A DNA stretch of 64,000 nucleotides, from the NCBI RefSeq assembly GCF_905372115.1, contig NZ_CAJPNR010000004.1:1-64000 (forward strand), in the 5' to 3' direction. Source of the DNA: an uncultured Streptococcus sp. (GTDB taxonomy: Bacteria > Bacillota > Bacilli > Lactobacillales > Streptococcaceae). The first letter of the stretch is position 1. Every line of letters begins with the position of its first letter. This document shows positions 1-8,025 of the stretch, piece after piece. A program made the position numbers and the translations under genes. The notes beneath the pieces were generated by a model. The model did no database searches. It saw only the letters and a list, made by a program, of their open reading frames with translations, and was not told the DNA's origin.

Positions 1-56
1 AACTTTTTCATAATAATCTCCCATAAAGGCCACCCAATCCGGTGGTCTTTTTTTGC
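1..56 (+). ncRNA. 3' end of a csRNA gene (cut by window start)
   Basis: The first 55 bases are identical to positions 213-267, the 3' part of a complete csRNA gene. They hold the unpaired CU-rich stretch (AATAATCTCCC), then a hairpin (CCACCCAATCCGGTGG) and seven T residues, which is an intrinsic terminator. The promoter and 5' hairpin lie outside the window, so only the 3' end is seen. Family assignment rests on identity to the complete copy. Confidence 0.75.
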
Positions 57-132
57 TCAAATTTTAGAATAAGACAGGAAGTTTATCGGATTGTAACTCA
101 AATGTTAAATTTTAAAGGATACGTTATACAAA

Positions 133-165
133 GTTAAGGTTTCTTTAAGTTAGGGGCAGTATACT
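133..165 (+). promoter_or_regulatory. CiaR-type promoter of csRNA
   Basis: The sequence shows GTTAAG at 133-138, five bases, TTTAAG at 144-149, ten bases, then the -10 element TATACT at 160-165. This is the TTTAAG-N5-TTTAAG arrangement bound by the response regulator CiaR in streptococci, with the same ten-base gap to the -10 as the second copy at 1921-1953. One of twelve half-site bases deviates. Confidence 0.85.
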
Positions 166-171
166 ATGAGT

Positions 172-268
172 ATCAAATGAAGACCTCCTAACTTTATTTG
201 ATAGAAATCCTAAACTTTTTCATAATAATCTCCCATAAAGGCCACCCAATCCGGTGGTCTTTTTTTGT
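172..268 (+). ncRNA. csRNA (CiaR-dependent small RNA), complete copy
   Basis: A small RNA of about 95 nt is predicted to start near 172, seven bases after the CiaR-driven -10. It has the csRNA layout: a 5' stem-loop (ATCAAA paired with TTTGAT, 172-203), a single-stranded stretch with two anti-Shine-Dalgarno motifs (CTCCTAA in the loop, ATCTCCC before the terminator), and a 3' terminator hairpin (242-266). In S. pneumoniae this family pairs with mRNA start regions, including comC, and dampens competence. Targets here are not visible in the window. Confidence 0.85.
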
Positions 269-324
269 GTTCAGACGCGAATTAGATTTGCTTCCTCTGC
301 CTTATTTTCTGCTATAATAGTTCT

Positions 325-1323
325 ATGAGTAGAATTTTAGACAATGAATTAATGGGTGATGAGGAATTGGTGGAGCGCACCTTGCGTCCCCAGTATTTAC
401 AGGAGTATATCGGTCAGGATAAGGTCAAGAACCAGCTGAAGATTTTTATTGAAGCGGCTAAGCTAAGGGATGAGGCGCTGGATCACACCCTGCTTTTTGG
501 CCCTCCGGGTCTGGGGAAGACGACCATGGCCTTTGTCATTGCCAATGAACTAGGCGTAAATCTCAAGCAAACTTCAGGTCCGGTGATTGAAAAGTCCGGT
601 GATTTGGTTGCGATCTTAAATGACCTTGAGCCGGGCGATGTCCTCTTTATAGATGAGATTCACCGCTTGCCAATGGCGGTAGAGGAAGTGCTGTACAGCG
701 CTATGGAAGACTTTTACATCGACATTATGATTGGCTCAGGTGAGACCAGTCGCAGCGTCCATCTGGATTTGCCGCCTTTCACTCTGATTGGGGCGACCAC
801 TCGGGCAGGCATGCTGTCCAATCCTCTGCGGGCTCGCTTTGGGATTACTGGTCACATGGAGTATTATGAAGCGGACGACCTGACAGAAATTGTCGAGCGG
901 ACGGCAGAGATTTTTGAGATGGCTATTACCCACGAGGCTGCGAAGGAGCTTGCTTTGCGTAGCCGAGGCACGCCGCGGATTGCCAATCGTTTGCTCAAGC
1001 GGGTGCGGGACTACGCGCAGATTATGGGCAATGGCCTGATTGATGATAAGATAACCGACCAGGCTCTCTCCATGCTGGATGTGGATCAGGAAGGTCTGGA
1101 CTATGTGGACCAGAAGATTTTGAAGACCATGATTGAGGTCTACGGTGGCGGTCCGGTAGGGCTGGGGACTCTCTCGGTCAATATTGCTGAGGAGCGCGAA
1201 ACAGTGGAGGATATGTATGAGCCTTACCTGATTCAGAAAGGCTTTGTCATGCGAACTCGGACTGGGCGCGTGGCTACCCGTAAAGCTTATGAGCATCTAG
1301 GATATGAGTATATGAAGGAATGA
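325..1323 (+). CDS. ruvB: Holliday junction branch migration ATPase RuvB
   Basis: RuvB is the hexameric AAA+ motor that, with RuvA, drives branch migration of Holliday junctions in recombinational repair. The 332-residue product has normal family length. Walker A is GPPGLGKT at residues 59-66 and Walker B is LFIDEIH at 107-113; the LRARFG region carries the arginine finger, and a winged-helix domain forms the C-terminus. The ATG at 325 lies 58 bases after the csRNA terminator, behind a possible -10 (TATAAT at 313-318), leaving a very short leader. The next gene overlaps it by 4 bases. ruvA is about 51 kb away, so ruvA and ruvB are not an operon here, as usual in streptococci. Confidence 0.97.
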   Translation: MSRILDNELMGDEELVERTLRPQYLQEYIGQDKVKNQLKIFIEAAKLRDEALDHTLLFGPPGLGKTTMAFVIANELGVNLKQTSGPVIEKSGDLVAILNDLEPGDVLFIDEIHRLPMAVEEVLYSAMEDFYIDIMIGSGETSRSVHLDLPPFTLIGATTRAGMLSNPLRARFGITGHMEYYEADDLTEIVERTAEIFEMAITHEAAKELALRSRGTPRIANRLLKRVRDYAQIMGNGLIDDKITDQALSMLDVDQEGLDYVDQKILKTMIEVYGGGPVGLGTLSVNIAEERETVEDMYEPYLIQKGFVMRTRTGRVATRKAYEHLGYEYMKE

Positions 1324-1889
1324 TGACAGAAAAGGAGATTTTAGACCGACTAGGTCAAGATTCAGACATCCGAGCGATTTTGGAAATTATTCGCAGTCTG
1401 GAGCTCAAGGATTCTTGGCTAGCGGCCGGATGTGTGAGGAATTTTATCTGGAATATGCTGTCAGAGCGACCAGGTTTTGACTCAGAGACGGATGTAGATG
1501 TCATATTCTTTGATCCGACTTATGCTGAGGCAGAGACGATAGAGCTGGAAGTCAAGCTCAAGGCAGACTGGCCACGGTATCAATGGGAACTGAGAAATCA
1601 AGCCTATATGCACCGCCATAGTCCTGGAACGGCACCTTATAAAAATGCTTGCGAAGCCATGAGTAAGTATCCTGAGCGCTGCACGGCTATCGGACTGCGC
1701 TTGCTGGCAAATGACAAACTGGAACTTTTTGCTCCCTATGATTTGGAGGATATCTTAAACTTTCAGGTCAGACCGACTCCTCATTTTCTTGAAAATAAGG
1801 AGCGCCAGCGTGTGTATGCTGAGCGCTTGGCTAAGAAGAATTGGCAGAAACGCTGGCCGCAGTTGGAATACCACTATCCTAATAAATAA
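1320..1889 (+). CDS. nucleotidyltransferase family protein
   Basis: This 189-residue protein resembles the bacterial nucleotidyltransferase-like family often annotated as PF06042 (COG3575). Visible features are AAGCVRN (residues 35-41), which fits a nucleotidyltransferase glycine region, and the acidic DVDVIFFD strand (58-65), suitable for metal binding. The substrate is unknown. The ATG overlaps the ruvB stop (ATGA, 4 bases), so the two are very likely co-translated; a second ATG follows at 1323. It ends 15 bases before a csRNA promoter region. Family assignment is fairly secure; the biochemical role is not. Confidence 0.8.
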   Translation: MMTEKEILDRLGQDSDIRAILEIIRSLELKDSWLAAGCVRNFIWNMLSERPGFDSETDVDVIFFDPTYAEAETIELEVKLKADWPRYQWELRNQAYMHRHSPGTAPYKNACEAMSKYPERCTAIGLRLLANDKLELFAPYDLEDILNFQVRPTPHFLENKERQRVYAERLAKKNWQKRWPQLEYHYPNK

Positions 1890-1920
1890 GTAAAAATTAA
1901 GAGTAAAATGTTTAAGTTAT

Positions 1921-1953
1921 TTTAAGGAAGTTTTAAGGAATGGATATTATACT
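1921..1953 (+). promoter_or_regulatory. CiaR-type promoter of second csRNA
   Basis: A perfect TTTAAG (1921-1926), five bases, TTTAAG (1932-1937), ten bases and TATACT -10 (1948-1953). It matches the known CiaR binding arrangement exactly. A further TTTAAG at 1910-1915 lies just upstream and gives three near-tandem half-sites. Confidence 0.9.
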
Positions 1954-1959
1954 ATAGCC

Positions 1960-2047
1960 AAGTTAAGAAATTAACTTAACTCCTAAAACTTTTTTCTTTT
2001 TAAAAAATAATCTCCCTACAAAAAGCCACCAAACGGTGGTTTTTTGC
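1960..2047 (+). ncRNA. csRNA (CiaR-dependent small RNA), diverged copy
   Basis: About 88 nt, starting near 1960. It has the same plan as the copy at 172-268 but a different sequence: a 5' hairpin (GTTAAG paired with CTTAAC), unpaired ACTCCTAAAAC and AATCTCCC, and a terminator hairpin (CCACCAAACGGTGG) with a T run at 2024-2045. Two csRNA genes plus the fragment at the window edge sit around ruvB, as csRNA genes do in related streptococci. The shared unpaired CTCCTAA and ATCTCCC motifs suggest overlapping targets. Confidence 0.85.
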
Positions 2048-2164
2048 TATTTTCAGACATGAGAGGGGCAAGGCTTGCCAGTTTTCAACGAGAATCAGGA
2101 AACTGTAAACGATTCAGAGCTAGTTTTTGCCATTATTTTGTTATAATAGATAGCGAGGTATTCT

Positions 2165-2587
2165 ATGAAGAAAATTGTATTTGTATGTTTGGGCAATATC
2201 TGCCGCAGTCCGATGGCAGAGTTTGTCATGAAGAGTTTAACAGACCATCTGAAAATCGAGAGCCGGGCAACCTCAAGCTGGGAGCACGGCAATCCCATTC
2301 ATCGGGGGACACAGGCTATTTTTAAGGAATATGCGATTGCTTATGATAGGAACAAGACTTCTCAACAGATTTCGGCAGCAGATTTTGCGGATTTTGACTA
2401 TGTCATCGGTATGGATGAAAGCAATGTCCGAGATTTGAAGCGGATGGCGCCTGCGGATTTTCAGCATAAAATTTATCAGTTTGAAGAAGAAAGTGTGCCA
2501 GATCCTTGGTACACAGGAGATTTTGACCAAACCTATGATTTGGTCTTGGCTGGCTGCAAGAAGTGGCTAGAGCGTTTGGATGGATAG
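2165..2587 (+). CDS. low-molecular-weight protein tyrosine phosphatase
   Basis: The 140-residue protein is a cytoplasmic LMW-PTP family phosphatase. The P-loop CLGNICRS (C8 to S15) is the C-x5-R catalytic signature with C8 as nucleophile and R14 binding phosphate; D113 in VPDPWY is the general acid. Length is slightly shorter than the roughly 150-residue average but nothing essential is missing. In streptococci and staphylococci such enzymes counter tyrosine kinases or act in stress and virulence; the substrate here is unknown. It overlaps the next gene by 8 bases and heads a three-gene operon with a MORN protein and an acyltransferase. A -10 (TATAAT) sits at 2142-2147. Confidence 0.95.
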   Translation: MKKIVFVCLGNICRSPMAEFVMKSLTDHLKIESRATSSWEHGNPIHRGTQAIFKEYAIAYDRNKTSQQISAADFADFDYVIGMDESNVRDLKRMAPADFQHKIYQFEEESVPDPWYTGDFDQTYDLVLAGCKKWLERLDG

Positions 2588-3005
2588 GAATATGGATAAG
2601 GTAAAAGAATTTTACGATAAATACAAGGTCTATCTGACCCGGCAGAATTTAGAACTCTTGGCTGTCACGGTCATTGTACTGTCAGCTATTCTGGTCTTTA
2701 CTTCGGGGATTCCTGGTAAGGGCGTTTTAACGCTGGATCAGGGCAAAATCAAGTATGACGGAACCTTGATTCGCGGGAAGATGAACGGTCAGGGGACTAT
2801 GACTTTTCAAAATGGGGACAGTTATAGCGGTCAATTTCGCAATGGCATCTTTGACGGCAAAGGAACCTTTACCTCGCAAGCTGGTTGGAAATATGAAGGG
2901 GACTTCAGCAAGGGTCAGGCTGATGGACAAGGAAAGCTAACGACAGAAGGCAATGTCGTTTATGAAGGAACGTTTAAACAAGGAATTTATCAAAATGCGC
3001 ATTAA
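2580..3005 (+). CDS. MORN-repeat membrane protein
   Basis: A 141-residue protein with one N-terminal membrane segment (about residues 22-45) followed by three or more MORN-type repeats of the form YxGxFxxGxxxGxGxxx (residues 58-135). MORN repeats are beta-hairpins that bind lipids or proteins; the bacterial role is unclear. Topology suggests a short cytoplasmic N-terminus and repeats outside. The ATG at 2580 lies inside the upstream phosphatase; an alternative ATG at 2592 would remove four residues. It overlaps the acyltransferase start by 11 bases, so translational coupling across all three genes is likely. Confidence 0.88.
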   Translation: MDRNMDKVKEFYDKYKVYLTRQNLELLAVTVIVLSAILVFTSGIPGKGVLTLDQGKIKYDGTLIRGKMNGQGTMTFQNGDSYSGQFRNGIFDGKGTFTSQAGWKYEGDFSKGQADGQGKLTTEGNVVYEGTFKQGIYQNAH

Positions 3006-4800
3006 ATGGTTTTCGCTCGTCAGAATCACGGGGCTGCTTCTAGTTCTGCTTTATCATTACTTCCAGGGCGTTTTCCCTGGCGGTTTTATTGGCGTGGATA
3101 TCTTCTTTACCTTTTCTGGCTTCTTGATTACCGCTCTGCTTATTGACGAGTTTGCTAAGAAGAAAGAAATCGATATCCAAGGCTTTTTTAAACGACGTTT
3201 TTATCGGATTGTACCACCTCTGGTCTTTATGATTTTGGTCGTTATGCCCTTTACCCTCTTGATTCGTAAGGATTTTGTGGCTGGGATTGGGACGCAGATT
3301 GCGGCTGCTTTGGGCTTTGTGACCAACTTTTATGAAATGCTCTCAGGCGGCAGTTATGAGAGTCAGTTTGTGCCGCACATCTTGATCCATACTTGGAGTC
3401 TGGCTTTAGAAGTGCACTATTATGTTCTTTGGGGCTTGGCTGCTTGGGGCTTGGGCAAGGTTGCCAAGTCAACAGCCCGCTATCGCGGTATGATTGCGCT
3501 GGTTTCTGCAGGTCTCTTTTTGGTCAGCTTTGTATCAATGTTTGCTGGCGCTTTGACTACTAAGAATTACTCTGATATTTATTTCTCAAGTTTGACCCAT
3601 GTCTTTCCTTTCTTTGCAGGAAGCATTCTGGCTACCTTGTCTGGTGTCGGCCATGTCAGCAGTCGCTTTAAGCTGCTGGAAGAAAAGCTGGCTCTCAAGC
3701 AAGTGCTAGGAATTATGGGGGGCAGTGCAGCTGTTTTGCTTTTGCTCAGCTTCCTACTCAAGTTTGACAATCTTTGGACCTATCTGGTAGGGTTCTTGAC
3801 TTCGACTATTTTGGCCTGTCTGATGATTTTTGCTGCTAGGATGCTGCATGATAAACTCCCTGATGTGAAGGAACCTAGCCTTATCAACTTTATCGCAGAT
3901 ACCAGCTATGGTGTTTATCTTTTCCACTGGCCTTTCTATATTATCTTCACCCAGCTAATGGGTAATGGTTTGGCTGTTCTCTTGACCACGCTGCTGTCTC
4001 TTACTTTTGCAGCCTTATCTTTCTATATTTTGGAGCCAACTCTGGCTGGTCGTCAGCCGGTTATCATGGGAACCAAGATGGATCTATCGTCTCTTACCAG
4101 ACCAATCTTTTACAGCATGATTCCGCTGACTTTGATTATGTTCTTTATCTCGGTGACAGCACCAAAGGTCGGAGCTTTTGAGGAAAGTTTGATTGTCAAT
4201 GCTCTGAATCAAGCTGACACTAAGATGCAGACAACTCGAAGTCAGGTTGATCAGTCCAAGGCGACAGAGTACAATGTGGCGGACGGGATTACCATGATTG
4301 GTGACTCCGTTGCCCTACGCTCAAGCGAACAATTGCAGCAGATCTTGCCAGGAATCGAGCTAGACACTGTCGTTAGTCGCAGTCTGAGTACAGGCTTGGA
4401 GGTCTACAAGACAGATATTGCTAATAGAGTGCTGAAGAAGCAGGTTGTCCTGGCTCTTGGAACCAATTCGTCTGGTTATTCGAATGAACTTTTGGATGAG
4501 TATGTTTCCAGCCTGCCTAAGGGTCATCAACTGATCCTCGTGACCCCTTATGACGGTCGCTCAGAGGGCGGCGTCTTGGCCCAGCAGCGGGAGTATGAGC
4601 TAGAATTAGCCAAGAAGTATGACTATGTCTTTGTGGCCGACTGGCATCAAACTGCTATCGAAAATCCGCAGATTTGGGAAGGGACAGACTATGTCCACTT
4701 TGGCTCAAACTCAGAGTCCATCATTGAAGGGGGAACTCTCTATGCCAATACCATTAAGCAAGCCATAGATGAAGCAAATTCTGGTAATGTGAAACCATAA
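2995..4800 (+). CDS. OatA-like peptidoglycan/surface polymer O-acetyltransferase
   Basis: The 601-residue protein has an N-terminal acyltransferase-3 domain with about ten membrane segments and an extracytoplasmic SGNH/GDSL domain at the C-terminus. The catalytic triad is visible as GDS (Ser438) and DYVH (Asp565, His568). This two-domain plan is that of OatA, which moves acetyl groups across the membrane onto MurNAc O-6 and gives lysozyme resistance; other O-acylated polymers are possible. The ATG at 2995, preceded by AGGA, is preferred over an upstream in-frame ATG at 2953 because it overlaps the MORN gene less and begins just before the first membrane segment. Confidence 0.9.
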   Translation: MRIKWFSLVRITGLLLVLLYHYFQGVFPGGFIGVDIFFTFSGFLITALLIDEFAKKKEIDIQGFFKRRFYRIVPPLVFMILVVMPFTLLIRKDFVAGIGTQIAAALGFVTNFYEMLSGGSYESQFVPHILIHTWSLALEVHYYVLWGLAAWGLGKVAKSTARYRGMIALVSAGLFLVSFVSMFAGALTTKNYSDIYFSSLTHVFPFFAGSILATLSGVGHVSSRFKLLEEKLALKQVLGIMGGSAAVLLLLSFLLKFDNLWTYLVGFLTSTILACLMIFAARMLHDKLPDVKEPSLINFIADTSYGVYLFHWPFYIIFTQLMGNGLAVLLTTLLSLTFAALSFYILEPTLAGRQPVIMGTKMDLSSLTRPIFYSMIPLTLIMFFISVTAPKVGAFEESLIVNALNQADTKMQTTRSQVDQSKATEYNVADGITMIGDSVALRSSEQLQQILPGIELDTVVSRSLSTGLEVYKTDIANRVLKKQVVLALGTNSSGYSNELLDEYVSSLPKGHQLILVTPYDGRSEGGVLAQQREYELELAKKYDYVFVADWHQTAIENPQIWEGTDYVHFGSNSESIIEGGTLYANTIKQAIDEANSGNVKP

Positions 4801-4806
4801 ATAATC

Positions 4807-4830
4807 AGCTCGGTTCGTCCGAGCTTTTTA
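4807..4830 (+). terminator. Rho-independent terminator after acyltransferase gene
   Basis: Stem AGCTCGG/CCGAGCT with loop TTCGT, followed by a T run, seven bases after the stop codon. Confidence 0.85.
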
Positions 4831-4841
4831 TATCTAAGATA

Positions 4842-5054
4842 AGAAAGCGCTTTCAAATTTTATGTGAAAGTAAAAGTATGTGAAATCTCTAAAAAATAAA
4901 AAATTTTTTCACAAAAACTAAAAGAATAGGCTGTAAAATCAGTAGATTTGTTACTTATTTCACAAATCAATAGAGAAAAGTTTGTGAATGTTAAGTGAAA
5001 GTGTTTACAAAAATCGTTAAATAAGTTATAATTGAATTGTGAAATATTTAACAA
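4842..5054 (+). promoter_or_regulatory. adhE promoter with cre sites and Rex-like operator
   Basis: The core promoter is TTTACA (5004-5009), 17 bases, TATAAT (5027-5032). A cre-like site TGAAAGTGTTTACA (4996-5009, one mismatch to the CcpA consensus) overlaps the -35, and a palindromic cre AGAAAGCGCTTTCA lies at 4842-4855. TTGTGAAATATTTAACAA at 5037-5054 matches the Rex operator TTGTGAA-N4-TTCACAA with one mismatch and covers the transcription start. Extra TTCACAA/TTGTGAA half-sites occur near 4908, 4959 and 4982. Control by NADH/NAD+ ratio (Rex) and by CcpA is inferred. Confidence 0.82.
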
Positions 5055-5103
5055 AGGTTGGAGTTCTTCGTCTAACCTAAGGCAAAACCATTGGAGGAAT
5101 AGA

Positions 5104-7758
5104 ATGGCTGAAAAGAAGAAAACGGTAGAACAAGAAGACAAGGCTTTGGCAGCGCAAAAGCATGTCGACGAATTGGTGCAAAAAGGTCTGGTTGCACTCG
5201 AGGAAATGAGAAAGCTGAATCAGGAACAGGTGGACTACATCGTAGCCAAGGCCTCTGTAGCAGCTTTGGATGCCCATGGTGAGTTGGCTCTGCATGCTTA
5301 TGAAGAAACGGGTCGCGGAGTTTTTGAAGATAAGGCAACTAAAAACCTTTTCGCCTGTGAGCACGTTGTGAATAATATGCGCCATACGAAAACTGTCGGC
5401 GTTATTGAAGAAGATGATGTGACTGGTTTAACCTTGATTGCGGAGCCAGTGGGTGTTGTCTGCGGAATTACTCCAACAACTAACCCAACTTCAACAGCTA
5501 TTTTTAAGGCTTTGATTTCCTTAAAAACGCGTAATCCGATTATCTTTGCTTTCCACCCATCAGCTCAAGAATCTTCTGCTCATGCAGCACAAATCGTGCG
5601 TGATGCAGCGATTGCAGCAGGTGCGCCTGAAAACTGTGTGCAATGGATTACACAACCATCTATGGAAGCAACTTCTGCACTTATGAACCACGAAGGGATT
5701 GCAACAATCCTTGCGACAGGTGGTAACGCAATGGTGAAGGCAGCTTACTCATGTGGTAAGCCAGCTCTTGGGGTTGGTGCCGGAAACGTACCAGCTTACG
5801 TAGAAAAATCAGCTAATATCCGTCAAGCAGCGCACGATATCGTTATGTCTAAATCCTTTGACAATGGTATGGTCTGTGCTTCTGAGCAAGCTGTTATCAT
5901 TGATAAGGAAGTTTATGATGAATTTGTAGAAGAGTTCAAATCTTATCATACTTACTTTGTAAATAAGAAAGAAAAAGCTCTGTTGGAAGAATTCTGCTTC
6001 GGTGCTAAGGCTAATAGCAAAAACTGTGCTGGTGCTAAGCTCAATCCGGATATCGTTGGTAAGCCAGCTACTTGGATTGCAGAGCAAGCAGGCTTCAGCG
6101 TGCCAGAAGATACGAATATCTTGGCTGCAGAGTGTAAAGAAGTTGGTGAAAAAGAGCCATTGACACGTGAAAAACTGTCACCTGTCATCGCTGTTCTCAA
6201 GTCTGAATCCCGTGAAGACGGTGTTGAAAAGGCCCGTCAAATGGTAGAATTCCATGGTCTTGGTCACTCAGCTGCTATCCATACAGCGGACGAAGAATTG
6301 ACTAAGGAATTTGGTAAGGCTGTTCGTGCCATCCGTGTTATTTGCAACTCACCTTCTACTTTCGGCGGTATCGGGGATGTTTATAATGCCTTCCTGCCAT
6401 CACTGACTCTTGGCTGTGGATCTTATGGCCGCAACTCAGTAGGTGATAACGTTAGTGCTGTGAATCTCTTGAACATCAAAAAAGTAGGAAGACGTAGAAA
6501 TAATATGCAATGGATGAAACTCCCTTCAAAAACTTACTTCGAGCGTGACTCTATCCAATATCTGCAAAAGTGTCGTGATGTGGAACGTGTCATGATCGTA
6601 ACAGACCATGCGATGGTAGAGCTTGGTTTCCTAGATCGTATCATCGAACAACTCGATCTTCGTCGTAATAAGGTTGTTTACCAAATCTTTGCAGACGTAG
6701 AACCAGATCCAGATATTACTACAGTTGAACGTGGTACAGAGATTATGCGTACCTTCAAACCTGATACAATCATCGCGCTTGGTGGTGGTTCACCAATGGA
6801 CGCAGCTAAAGTCATGTGGCTCTTCTATGAGCAACCAGAAGTGGACTTCCGTGACCTTGTGCAAAAATTCATGGATATCCGTAAACGTGCCTTCAAATTC
6901 CCGTTGCTTGGTAAGAAGACTAAGTTTATCGCAATTCCTACAACATCTGGTACAGGTTCAGAAGTGACACCATTTGCCGTTATCTCTGACAAGGCTAACA
7001 ACCGTAAGTACCCAATCGCTGACTACTCTCTGACTCCAACTGTAGCCATCGTAGACCCAGCTCTGGTACTGACTGTTCCAGGATTTGTTGCAGCAGACAC
7101 TGGTATGGACGTGCTGACTCACGCAACAGAAGCTTATGTATCTCAGATGGCAAGCGACTTTACGGATGGTTTGGCTCTCCAAGCAATCAAACTAGTCTTT
7201 GAAAACCTGGAAAGCTCTGTTAAGAACGCAGACTTCCACTCTCGCGAAAAGATGCACAATGCCTCTACTATCGCTGGTATGGCCTTTGCCAATGCCTTCC
7301 TGGGAATTTCCCACTCTATGGCCCATAAGATTGGTGCTCAGTTCCATACGATCCACGGTCGTACCAATGCGATCTTGCTGCCATATGTAATCCGCTACAA
7401 CGGTACACGTCCAGCTAAGACAGCGACATGGCCTAAGTACAACTACTACCGTGCGGATGAGAAATACCAAGACATTGCTCGCATGCTTGGCTTGCCAGCT
7501 TCTACTCCAGAAGAAGGTGTGGAATCTTACGCAAAAGCTGTTTATGAACTGGGAGAACGTGTCGGTATCGAAATGAACTTCAAGGCTCAAGGTATTGACG
7601 AAAAAGAATGGAAAGAACATTCACGCGAATTGGCCTTCCTTGCTTATGAAGATCAATGCTCTCCAGCCAACCCACGCCTTCCAATGGTTGACCACATGCA
7701 GGAAATCATCGAAGACGCATACTATGGCTACAAGGAACGCCCAGGACGCCGCAAATAA
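5104..7758 (+). CDS. adhE: bifunctional acetaldehyde-CoA/alcohol dehydrogenase
   Basis: AdhE reduces acetyl-CoA to acetaldehyde and then ethanol, regenerating NAD+ in mixed-acid fermentation; the protein forms long spirosomes. The 884 residues are the usual length. The N-terminal aldehyde dehydrogenase domain (about 1-450) has the active Cys258 in GMVCASEQ; the C-terminal iron-dependent alcohol dehydrogenase domain (from about 475) has the GGGSPMDAAK cofactor loop and metal-ligand histidines in the region ISHSMAHK to TIHGR. The ATG at 5104 follows GGAGGAAT; an in-frame upstream extension to 5032 would start inside the -10 and is rejected. It is monocistronic, ending at a terminator. Confidence 0.98.
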   Translation: MAEKKKTVEQEDKALAAQKHVDELVQKGLVALEEMRKLNQEQVDYIVAKASVAALDAHGELALHAYEETGRGVFEDKATKNLFACEHVVNNMRHTKTVGVIEEDDVTGLTLIAEPVGVVCGITPTTNPTSTAIFKALISLKTRNPIIFAFHPSAQESSAHAAQIVRDAAIAAGAPENCVQWITQPSMEATSALMNHEGIATILATGGNAMVKAAYSCGKPALGVGAGNVPAYVEKSANIRQAAHDIVMSKSFDNGMVCASEQAVIIDKEVYDEFVEEFKSYHTYFVNKKEKALLEEFCFGAKANSKNCAGAKLNPDIVGKPATWIAEQAGFSVPEDTNILAAECKEVGEKEPLTREKLSPVIAVLKSESREDGVEKARQMVEFHGLGHSAAIHTADEELTKEFGKAVRAIRVICNSPSTFGGIGDVYNAFLPSLTLGCGSYGRNSVGDNVSAVNLLNIKKVGRRRNNMQWMKLPSKTYFERDSIQYLQKCRDVERVMIVTDHAMVELGFLDRIIEQLDLRRNKVVYQIFADVEPDPDITTVERGTEIMRTFKPDTIIALGGGSPMDAAKVMWLFYEQPEVDFRDLVQKFMDIRKRAFKFPLLGKKTKFIAIPTTSGTGSEVTPFAVISDKANNRKYPIADYSLTPTVAIVDPALVLTVPGFVAADTGMDVLTHATEAYVSQMASDFTDGLALQAIKLVFENLESSVKNADFHSREKMHNASTIAGMAFANAFLGISHSMAHKIGAQFHTIHGRTNAILLPYVIRYNGTRPAKTATWPKYNYYRADEKYQDIARMLGLPASTPEEGVESYAKAVYELGERVGIEMNFKAQGIDEKEWKEHSRELAFLAYEDQCSPANPRLPMVDHMQEIIEDAYYGYKERPGRRK

Positions 7759-7800
7759 GCGAGCAGCTTCCTCAATTAAAAATAAGACAGTTTGTCGGTC

Positions 7801-7829
7801 ATCCCCTGCCCTTTGGTGGGGGATTTTTC
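7801..7829 (+). terminator. Rho-independent terminator after adhE
   Basis: ATCCCC paired with GGGGAT around a short loop, followed by five T residues, 43 bases after the adhE stop. Confidence 0.8.
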
Positions 7830-7837
7830 TATGTGTC

Positions 7838-7945
7838 TTAGCGAGGCAAGACCATTGGTCGAAGCCAAGCTTAGAGACATGGATGCTGAGGAGCGTAGCG
7901 ACGTGAGCTCTAGGTCTCTTAACGAAAGGAGCTTGCTGGGGTAAA
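7838..7945. repeat. imperfect inverted repeat in adhE downstream gap
   Basis: The gap 7830-8025 holds two structured stretches: a short palindrome ACCATTGGT (7851-7859) and a longer imperfect inverted repeat in which TTAGAGACATGG (from about 7871) pairs with CTAGGTCTCTTAA (ending about 7922), with GGAGC/GAGCTC in its interior. No ORF fits. It resembles a small streptococcal intergenic hairpin element, but it was not matched to a named family (BOX, RUP, SPRITE). Confidence 0.4.
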
Positions 7946-8025
7946 AAGACGTAAACCTTCTGATTACTTGTGATTAAGTGAGCTTTTGTGCTAAGATAAG
8001 AGGAGAATGAAAAAAGGAGAGTAAT

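Noticed and set aside
6109..6118. TACGAATA-type cin-box inside adhE
   Set aside because: It is within the coding sequence, far from any gene start, and lacks a T tract.
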